Source: SCSIO-59966 sp046566185
GTDB taxonomy: Bacteria; Actinomycetota; Actinomycetes; Actinomycetales; SCSIO-59966
Length of the DNA stretch: 8,633 nt
Reading direction: 5' to 3'
Assembly (NCBI GenBank): GCA_046566185.1
Contig: JBKHXE010000091.1
Coordinates: 1 to 8,633 of the forward strand
Position numbers and translations under genes: made by a program. Shown piece after piece: positions 1-5,639 of the stretch. The stretch's first letter is position 1, and each line of letters starts with the position of its first letter. The notes under the pieces were generated by a model, which did no database searches, was not told where the DNA came from, and saw only the letters and a program-made list of their open reading frames with translations.

Positions 1-2
1 CC

Positions 3-29
3 GCTGTCACCGACTGGCTGGCCGGCTGA
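3..29 (+). CDS. Possible 3' end of a gene starting left of the window
   Basis: The first bases read in frame as AVTDWLAG followed by TGA at 27-29. Most codons end in G or C, as in the real genes here, and the stop lies 17 bp before the stop of the convergent PHP gene, which is a normal tail-to-tail arrangement. Only eight codons are visible, so no family can be named and the reading could be chance. The 17-bp gap between the two stops shows no terminator hairpin. Confidence 0.35.
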   Translation, partial: AVTDWLAG

Positions 30-46
30 GCCCTAGGACGGCGGCT

Positions 47-1687
47 TCAGGTTCTCCGTGAGACGGTCGGCAGGGAACGAGCCGACGAGGTCGGAATGCT
101 CTGCGGCACCGGCGCGTACTGAGCGACGTAGCCCGCGGGAACGGCGCCCTCGGCGAGGTGGATCGGGTTCGTAAAGGCCTCCATGTCCAGCTCTCCCGCC
201 TGAGGGTTGACCGGGTCGGGCCGTGGCTCGCCACGTACCTCGGCCCGGACGTACCCACCGCCGGGAGGGATCGGGACGGCGGTCTCGACGGTCTCGTCGT
301 CACCGGCCAACGAGAACATCGCGACGACAGCCGCCTGTGACACGAGAACGAGGCGCATCCCGCCACCACGCCGCACACGTGCCTGCACGGTCACGAGGTC
401 GCCGACCGCCCCGTAGACGGTGCCCCCGACGTACGTCTCCTGGCCTGGACGCCGAGCGGTGAGGTACAGCTCGACACCGTCCGGAGCTCGCGTCACGAAG
501 CAGCGGCCGGCCTTGAGAGCGGTGAGCACGTCGCGCGTGGCAAGCCGCTCGGCGTAGACGACCGTCGTGGGCTTGCCGACCGCGAAACCGTTGCCGTTCT
601 CCACGCCGTGCAGGTCGCTTCCCCCGTTGGCGACCGTCCGCCACCCGTCCAGCAGCATGCGGTCCCATGCCTGCAGCGCTGCCTCGTCGTCCGGCTGCCA
701 GGGACCCGTCCACACCTCGAAACCGTGGGTCCGCGACGCCTCGTCGGTCTCGGCGTCGGCCTGGAACTGCCAGCTCAGGTGGGCGCCCAGCGGGTGAGCC
801 GCCGACACGTAGGCACCCATCGAGTCGGCCAGCGCGATGAAGTCCTTGATCCGCGCGCCTCCGGTCGGCAGCGGGAGGCCCTGCGGGGTCTGCCGGAAGT
901 CCAGCCACTGCCCGATCTCGATCCCGGAGACGGTGGCATGACCGTGGAACCAGTTCGTCATCTCCTCCCCCGGCATCAGCAGCACGTCCGCGCCGGCGTC
1001 CCGGGCCAGGAAAAAGTTCTGGCTCACCACGTTGTGGTCGGTCATGGCGGCGAAGTCGAGACCGGTCGCCCGGCAGGCCTCCGCCCACTCCGCGGGGGCC
1101 ATTGCCGACCCGGACGCCCAGGCATCCGAGCTGGCCGGAGTATGGCAGTGCAGGTCGCCGCGATACCAGCCGGGCTCGTCCAGGACGACACCCGGTTCCG
1201 GTCCTGGCCGGAACGGTCTGCCCTGCGGGCCGAACGACAGGGTCACGAGCACGGTGACCGTCGTCGGCACCGGGGCGGCGAACACCGGCACCAGAACGCA
1301 CCAGGTGCCGGGACCCATCGGACCCGGCATGAACGCCTCCGACGCGCTGCTCGTGGAGACGTAGAAGGACGACCGCTCAGCGCCGTAGATGCCCCGGAAC
1401 CCTGCCGACTGGTAGGCCCATCCGCGAGCGTCGAACAGCCCGATGCCGAGTGACGCCTGGCCGCTGCTCTTCCTCATCGACACGTCGATCCGCGTCACGC
1501 CGTCCGGGACGGCGAACGGCAGCTCGGCGTACGAGCCGCTCCCGGTCACGGTCGTCGTGAGGGTGAGCTGCCGGGACGGACGCGTACGGTTCGCGGCGCG
1601 CGCGGGTGGACCAGCAGTCGTCACCGCTGCTGCCAGCCCGCCCGCGGCAGCACCACGCAGCAGCGACCGGCGGTCGAGGTGGTCCAT
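47..1687 (-). CDS. Tat-exported CehA/McbA-type PHP metallohydrolase
   Basis: The product is 546 aa. It opens with a twin-arginine signal (DRRSLLRG at residues 5-12, then an Ala/Gly-rich stretch ending near PARA at 28-31), so it is probably exported folded. Residues about 40-165 form a beta-rich N-terminal region. The PHP hydrolase core follows, with metal-ligand-like motifs GDLHCHT (177-183, H180 and H182), MTDHN (215-219), PGEE (239-242), HGH (248-250), AHP (297-299) and GGSDLHG (355-361). This order is typical of CehA/McbA metallohydrolases, which hydrolyse ester, carbamate or phosphoester bonds; the substrate here is unknown. Residues 400-546 form a second beta-rich tail. The ATG at 1687 was chosen because it begins the Tat signal and has an AAGGGA ribosome site 8 nt upstream. 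An in-frame ATG at 1759 would put 24 residues in front of the signal. The gene is divergent from the P-loop NTPase gene. Confidence 0.9.
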   Translation of the reverse strand: MDHLDRRSLLRGAAAGGLAAAVTTAGPPARAANRTRPSRQLTLTTTVTGSGSYAELPFAVPDGVTRIDVSMRKSSGQASLGIGLFDARGWAYQSAGFRGIYGAERSSFYVSTSSASEAFMPGPMGPGTWCVLVPVFAAPVPTTVTVLVTLSFGPQGRPFRPGPEPGVVLDEPGWYRGDLHCHTPASSDAWASGSAMAPAEWAEACRATGLDFAAMTDHNVVSQNFFLARDAGADVLLMPGEEMTNWFHGHATVSGIEIGQWLDFRQTPQGLPLPTGGARIKDFIALADSMGAYVSAAHPLGAHLSWQFQADAETDEASRTHGFEVWTGPWQPDDEAALQAWDRMLLDGWRTVANGGSDLHGVENGNGFAVGKPTTVVYAERLATRDVLTALKAGRCFVTRAPDGVELYLTARRPGQETYVGGTVYGAVGDLVTVQARVRRGGGMRLVLVSQAAVVAMFSLAGDDETVETAVPIPPGGGYVRAEVRGEPRPDPVNPQAGELDMEAFTNPIHLAEGAVPAGYVAQYAPVPQSIPTSSARSLPTVSRRT

Positions 1688-1780
1688 GTGAGACGTCCCT
1701 TCGGGCGATGTGCGGGGAGCAGACCACACCCAGATGAAACGATCGACGCAGAACGGCAAACAGTGGGTGAGAGTCCCTTC
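1688..1780. repeat. Imperfect direct repeat GTGAGA(C)GTCCCTTC
   Basis: GTGAGACGTCCCTTC at 1688-1702 recurs as GTGAGAGTCCCTTC at 1767-1780, identical apart from one inserted base. On the minus strand the first copy is the ribosome-binding segment GAAGGGACGTCTCAC directly before the PHP start codon. The second copy lies 79 bp further upstream and has no start codon after it. It may be a partial duplication, a pair of regulator sites, or coincidence. Confidence 0.5.
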
Positions 1781-1790
1781 ATCGTGCCGT
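1753..1790 (+). promoter_or_regulatory. Nested stem-loop in the leader of the P-loop/ABC unit
   Basis: ACGGCA (1753-1758) pairs perfectly with TGCCGT (1785-1790). Inside lies GGG-TGAGAGT-CCC (1765-1777), a 3-bp stem with a 7-nt loop. A second small stem, CGTG-CCGT-CACG, competes from 1783. The inner hairpin resembles the L4 loop of cobalamin riboswitches (TGnnAnT closed by GG/CC), and AGACCT at 1832-1837 resembles part of the 3' B12 box. The canonical GGGAA joining sequence and the rest of the core are not recognisable, so a riboswitch is only a weak possibility. Confidence 0.2.
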
Positions 1791-1838
1791 CACGCCGGGC
1801 TCATGCGACGCCGCGACGCTCACGGGCAACCAGACCTC

Positions 1839-1852
1839 TCGAGTGGACTCGA
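1839..1852. promoter_or_regulatory. 14-bp palindrome, possible operator
   Basis: TCGAGT-GG-ACTCGA is a perfect inverted repeat of 6-bp arms around a 2-bp centre, ending 19 bp before the ATG of the P-loop gene and 9 bp before its ribosome site. The 2-nt centre is too short for an RNA hairpin loop, so a dimeric DNA-binding repressor is the likelier reader. No regulator gene is present in the window to match it. Confidence 0.3.
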
Positions 1853-1871
1853 CAACCGGACGAGGAGCGAG

Positions 1872-2978
1872 ATGGACGCACAGCCACGACTGGTGGGGAC
1901 CTCAGCAGCTGCCCCCGGCCTCGACGCGCGCCGGCTCGGTCGCGCGCAACGCGCCTTCACCACTCGCAATGTCCTGACGCTGGCCGATCCGCTGTCCTCG
2001 CCCTGGTCGCTGGCAACCGGCGTGCCGCCGCGCGAGGGTGACCTGGTGCTCGCGCGGGTCACGGAGATCGGCCAGCACCAGCGCCTCGAGCGCCCGGACG
2101 GCCGTCGGGCCTGCCTGTTCCCCGGCGACGAGATCGTCGTTGCCTACGGCGCTCGGTACGCGCCCGACCAGTTCCTCGCCGAAGTGCCGGCCGACCTCGG
2201 CCCGTGCCACCTCGCGGCCGCGGGCGGAGTGGCCGGGCGGGTCGTCGCGGCGCACGCCGACATGGACGACCCGACGTGTCTCGAGCCCGTCGGCCTCCTC
2301 GCCGACGAAGCAGGAGCCGTGGTCTCGTTGCACGACCACGCACCGGTCGGCGGCGCCGAGCTCCCCGGCGACCTGCCGCCCCTGATCCTGGTGGCCGGGA
2401 CGGCGATGAACGCCGGCAAGACGACGGCGGCAGCCCACCTGGTCCGCGGACTGACCCGCAGCGGCTTCGTCGTGGGTGCCGCCAAGGTGACCGGCACGGG
2501 GGCCGGCGGTGACCTGTGGCTGATGCGCGACGCCGGCGCGGCGGCGGTCCTGGACTTCACCGACGCCGGCTGGGTGACCACCGCCGGCATCGGTACGGAC
2601 GCCGCCCGGCGGGTGCTCGGAGGCATCGCGCGCCACCTGGCCGACCGGGGCTGTGACGCGCTGGTCGTGGAGGTCGCCGACGGCCTGGCCCAGGCCGAGA
2701 CCGCCGGGCTGCTGCGGGACCGCACCGTCCGTGCCGCTGCACGCGGCGTCCTGTTCGCTGCCGGGGACGCCCTGGGCGCCAGCGCCGGCGTGTCGTGGCT
2801 GCGCGAGGCCGGGCACCACGTGCTCGCGGTCAGTGGACGGCTCACCGCGGCACCGCTGGCGCAGGCCGAGGCTGACGCAACCCTCGACGTCCCGGTGGTC
2901 TGCTCCTTCGACCTCGCCGAGCCCACCGTCGCGGCCAGCCTTCTCCAGGTGGTGCAGCCGGCCGGCCTGGCGTCGTGA
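1872..2978 (+). CDS. P-loop NTPase of unassigned function (BioD/DUF1611-like nucleotide site)
   Basis: The product is 368 aa, soluble, with no signal or membrane segment. Residues about 30-155 form an N-terminal domain I do not recognise, with conserved-looking patches VTEIGQHQRLE (63-73), GDEIVVAYGARYAPDQF (85-101) and CHLAAAGGVAG (112-122). The C-terminal half is a P-loop domain: VAGTAMNAGKTT (174-185) has the G-x5-GKT spacing of dethiobiotin synthetase, CobQ/CobB and DUF1611 proteins. AKVTGTGAGGD (204-214) and VVEVADG (265-271) lie where such folds bind Mg2+ and substrate. By analogy it may activate a small molecule with ATP or GTP, but the substrate is unknown. The ATG at 1872 was chosen for GAGGAG at 1862-1867; an in-frame ATG at 1803 lacks a ribosome site. 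Its stop overlaps the GTG start of the ABC gene (GTGA), so the two are co-translated. Confidence 0.85.
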   Translation: MDAQPRLVGTSAAAPGLDARRLGRAQRAFTTRNVLTLADPLSSPWSLATGVPPREGDLVLARVTEIGQHQRLERPDGRRACLFPGDEIVVAYGARYAPDQFLAEVPADLGPCHLAAAGGVAGRVVAAHADMDDPTCLEPVGLLADEAGAVVSLHDHAPVGGAELPGDLPPLILVAGTAMNAGKTTAAAHLVRGLTRSGFVVGAAKVTGTGAGGDLWLMRDAGAAAVLDFTDAGWVTTAGIGTDAARRVLGGIARHLADRGCDALVVEVADGLAQAETAGLLRDRTVRAAARGVLFAAGDALGASAGVSWLREAGHHVLAVSGRLTAAPLAQAEADATLDVPVVCSFDLAEPTVAASLLQVVQPAGLAS

Positions 2979-4597
2979 GCGGCCAGGAGCTGCCGGCGGT
3001 CAGCGGGAACGGCCGGTGGCGGTGGCTGTTCCTGCTCGTCGCCAACGGGCTGGCTCAGGCGGTGGCCGCCTTGGCCAGCGCGGTGGCCCTCGGACGGGGG
3101 TTCGAGGCGCTGACCACGGGACCGGCCCGGCCGCCGGCTGCTGCGACGGCGGCCGCCGTGGCTGTCGCGGCGGGCCTGGCGGTTGCCCTGCTCCGCGGAG
3201 CAGAGCTCGTCACGGCCGAACGGCTCGGCCAGGACTACGTGCACGAGACGAGGATGCGGCTCGTGGACGCACTGCTGTCCGCGGACAGCCGGGACCTGCG
3301 CCGCCGCAGCACCGGCGGGTCGGCGCTGCGGTTCACCGGGGACCTCACGGCGTTGCGCACCTGGGTCAGCCGGGGCGTCGCCAGGCAGGCGGTCGCCGTC
3401 CCGGTGCTGGTCGTGGTGCTCGGTGGCCTCACCGTGCTGTCCCCGGGGCTCGGGCTCGTCGCCGCTGCGGTCAGCGTGGCGACGCTCGCGGGGCTGGCCG
3501 CCACCGGGCCGTCGCTGCGGGACGCGAACAGACTGGCACGGCGTCGTCGGACCCGGGTCGCCGCCGAGATCACCGAGCGGATCACGGCGGTGGCTGCGGT
3601 CCAGGCCCTGGGTGGCGCACCACGCGAACGAGCCCGGGCGCAGCGGCACAGCCAGGCCCTCGTGGAGGCGATGCTCCTGCGGGCGCACAGGATGGGCAGG
3701 GTCAGGGCCCTCACCGAGGCGGGGGCTGGGTCGGCAGCCGGACTTCTTCTGCTCACCGCTGCCATGACGGGCGCCGGCGGTGGTGCGGTCGTGACCGCAG
3801 TGATGGTGGTCGCCTTCCTCGCAACGCCCTTGCGTGACCTCGGCCGGGTCGCCGAGTACCGCGCGGCCGCGCAGGTGGCCCGGCAGCGCGCCGTCGAGGT
3901 GCTCGCCAGGCCGCGCAGCGCGGCATCCCGCGGGACGGCGCCGGCTCCGGCGCCGGCACGAGGCCGGCTGGAGCTGCGCGGTCTCGTCGTCCGCGGCTCG
4001 CAGCAGCCGGTCGACGCGGTCGTCGAACCCGGCCAGGTCGTTGCCGTGACCGGCCCCAACGGCGCCGGCAAGTCGACCCTCCTCGAGACGGTGGCCGGGC
4101 TGGTCACCCCGGTACAGGGCCGGGTGGTCCTCGACGGCTGCGACCTGACGACGCTGTCGCCGCAGGCTCGGCGCGAGGTGCTCGGCATCGTCTCGCCGGC
4201 GGTGCCGCTGATGCGCGGGACGGTGCGCCGAAACCTGCGGTACCGCGTGCCGTCGGCGGACGACGACCAGGTTCGAGCGCTGTACGAGCTGCTCGACCTC
4301 GACACGTTCCTCGCTGCCCTGCCGCACGGCGAGCTGACGCGCGTCGGCGAGCGCGGCGAGGGACTTTCCGCAGGCCAGCGGAGCCGCCTGGAGCTCGCTC
4401 GCGCGTTGCTCGGACCGCCGAACCTGCTGCTGCTGGACGAGGCCGACGCCGCACTGGACGCCGACACGTCGGCCGTGCTGGACGACGTCCTGCTCCGCTG
4501 GCGGGGCACGGCTCTCGTGGTGACCCACCGCGCTGAGCGGCTGACGTCCGCGGACGCCGTGTGGCGGGTCGAGGCCGGACACCTGCACGTCGCCTGA
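2975..4597 (+). CDS. ABC half-exporter (membrane domain fused to ATPase) with atypical Q-loop
   Basis: The product is 540 aa. Residues 15-310 are a type-1 exporter membrane domain with hydrophobic segments near 15-40, 56-74, 137-178 (two) and 250-288 (two), and the cytoplasmic pattern TGDLTALRTWVSRG (121-134). Residues 330-540 are the ATPase: Walker A GPNGAGKST (360-368), signature LSAGQ (464-468), Walker B LLLLDE (484-489) and H-loop His518 in VVTHR. The Q-loop reads IVSPAVPLMRGT (405-416), with Pro408 where glutamine is normal. One membrane and one ATPase domain imply a homodimer or an unseen partner. The GTG at 2975 overlaps the stop of the P-loop gene by 4 nt and lacks a strong ribosome site of its own, so translation is probably coupled. 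The co-expressed NTPase is the only clue to the substrate. Export is inferred from the fold; the cargo is unknown. Confidence 0.93.
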   Translation: MSGQELPAVSGNGRWRWLFLLVANGLAQAVAALASAVALGRGFEALTTGPARPPAAATAAAVAVAAGLAVALLRGAELVTAERLGQDYVHETRMRLVDALLSADSRDLRRRSTGGSALRFTGDLTALRTWVSRGVARQAVAVPVLVVVLGGLTVLSPGLGLVAAAVSVATLAGLAATGPSLRDANRLARRRRTRVAAEITERITAVAAVQALGGAPRERARAQRHSQALVEAMLLRAHRMGRVRALTEAGAGSAAGLLLLTAAMTGAGGGAVVTAVMVVAFLATPLRDLGRVAEYRAAAQVARQRAVEVLARPRSAASRGTAPAPAPARGRLELRGLVVRGSQQPVDAVVEPGQVVAVTGPNGAGKSTLLETVAGLVTPVQGRVVLDGCDLTTLSPQARREVLGIVSPAVPLMRGTVRRNLRYRVPSADDDQVRALYELLDLDTFLAALPHGELTRVGERGEGLSAGQRSRLELARALLGPPNLLLLDEADAALDADTSAVLDDVLLRWRGTALVVTHRAERLTSADAVWRVEAGHLHVA

Positions 4598-4636
4598 CCC
4601 CGGGCGGGCGCCACCAGGGCGACGTCGGCGCCGTCG

Positions 4637-4649
4637 GGGCCGGAGGCCC
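4637..4649 (+). terminator. Short GC hairpin after the ABC gene
   Basis: GGGCC-GGA-GGCCC forms a 5-bp, 3-nt-loop hairpin 39 bp after the ABC stop codon. No U-run follows, so it is at most a weak terminator or a Rho-assisted 3' end. The rest of the 106-bp gap before the ACT-domain gene shows no promoter I would defend. Confidence 0.25.
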
Positions 4650-4703
4650 GCAGAGTCGTCACACCGGTTTCACCCTGCCGAAAGCGTCGGGCAACACGAC
4701 ACG

Positions 4704-5606
4704 GTGACCGTGGTGTGCATGCCTCAGAGCATCACCGAACCGCTGACCTCGGCCACCGCCTGCGACGCCTGCGGCCAGCACCGGCCGAACCCGAGGCTGC
4801 CGCGTGCGCTGACGAAGCTGGCGGCGGTCTTTCCCATCGAGATGGCGCTGCACGCCCTGATGCTGCACTACGAGCTCGGCTACGCGGCGTCCGTGGCGAC
4901 CCTGTCGGTGTCGACCACAGTCCTGGTGATCTGGGTCGTCGAACCGTCGGTGAGTCGCCTGCTGCGGACGTGGTTGCACGGGCGGGCGCGACGAGCGCGC
5001 CACCAGCTCGAAACGGCACCAGAGCTGTGGCGGCTCCGGACGGTCGTCGACACTGCGCCCGGCGCCTTGGAGCGGGTCCTGCACGGCGTCACGTCACTGG
5101 ACGCGGCCGTCCTCGGCATGCATCTGCACCCGCTCGAGCGAGGGACCCTTGCGGAGGTACTGGTCTCCGCTCACGGAACGCTGCGCGAGGAGGATCTCGT
5201 GGCTCCCGTGACGCGAGGCGGTGGCCGCAACGCGATGGCCTGGCCCACCACGGTGCTCAGCCTCGTGGACGGACAGACCAAGGCCCTCACCCTCGCCACC
5301 AGAGTGGCCCGCGACCCGGCCGAGCTCCCCCTCGCGGTGGCCGAGCTGCTGAACGCCGAGATGGTCACCGACCGCCTCCACCCGGTCGACCCCGAAGACC
5401 CGACGGGGAACGACGATCCGACGGTGCTCAAGGTGCCCTCACCGTGGACGGGCATATTCGTGCTGCGCCGGAGCGCGTCGCCGTTCACCCCGGCCGAGGT
5501 GGCGCGGGCACAGCGGCTCGCCGACCTCGCCCGGGTGGTGTCCGCGGCCGACAGGGAGCGCGGACGCCGGAGCCCGGCATGCTGGCACCGCGCCGCGCCG
5601 TCGTGA
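4704..5606 (+). CDS. Membrane-anchored ACT-domain protein
   Basis: The product is 300 aa from GTG; an in-frame ATG at 4719 is an alternative start. Neither has a clear ribosome site, so a leaderless message is possible. A short N-terminal part carries one CxxC pair (ACDACG, 19-24). Two hydrophobic helices follow at about 37-57 and 61-82, a hairpin that recalls DUF2798-type proteins. A basic juxtamembrane stretch (RARRARH, 94-100) suggests the remainder is cytoplasmic. Residues 112-185 resemble an ACT domain (VVDTAPGALERVLHGV, 114-129), the fold that binds amino acids. Residues 190-280 look like the GAF-like tail of actinobacterial ACT 'amino acid-binding' proteins (VLRRSASPFTPAEVARAQRL, 253-272). 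The likely role is sensing a small ligand at the membrane; no output domain is visible. The gene is probably separate from the ABC unit and converges with the helicase gene at a 33-bp gap. The fold assignments are from memory of the families. Confidence 0.75.
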   Translation: MTVVCMPQSITEPLTSATACDACGQHRPNPRLPRALTKLAAVFPIEMALHALMLHYELGYAASVATLSVSTTVLVIWVVEPSVSRLLRTWLHGRARRARHQLETAPELWRLRTVVDTAPGALERVLHGVTSLDAAVLGMHLHPLERGTLAEVLVSAHGTLREEDLVAPVTRGGGRNAMAWPTTVLSLVDGQTKALTLATRVARDPAELPLAVAELLNAEMVTDRLHPVDPEDPTGNDDPTVLKVPSPWTGIFVLRRSASPFTPAEVARAQRLADLARVVSAADRERGRRSPACWHRAAPS

Positions 5607-5639
5607 CGACCGCCCCCCACGGCCTCACCCGGTGACCGT

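Larger units (their letters stand above)
1688..1871. promoter_or_regulatory. Divergent intergenic region between the PHP and P-loop genes
   Basis: These 184 bp must hold promoters for both directions. On the minus strand TTGCCG (around 1759-1754) is a possible -35 for the PHP gene, but no convincing -10 follows. Three elements stand out and are listed separately: an imperfect direct repeat that includes the PHP ribosome site, a nested stem-loop, and a 14-bp palindrome just upstream of the P-loop gene. I cannot place a transcription start on either strand. Confidence 0.6.

Noticed and set aside
1688..1759. An upstream start (ATG at 1759) for the PHP gene
   Set aside because: It would place 24 residues in front of a clear Tat signal and has no ribosome site, whereas the ATG at 1687 has both the signal start and AAGGGA upstream.
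1710..1871. Upstream starts (ATG at 1710 or 1803) for the P-loop gene
   Set aside because: Neither has a ribosome site. The added residues are low-complexity and overlap the regulatory-looking repeats, while the ATG at 1872 follows GAGGAG.
2144..4588. An 814-codon open frame on the minus strand opposite the P-loop and ABC genes
   Set aside because: It lies antisense to two genes with clear family motifs. Its translation is low-complexity (Arg, Gly, Ala, Gln) with no recognisable domain, which is expected from the scarcity of stops in GC-rich DNA.
4598..4703. GGCGCC-rich partial palindromes between the ABC and ACT genes as an operator
   Set aside because: The symmetry breaks after a few bases and such motifs arise often by chance in sequence this rich in G and C.
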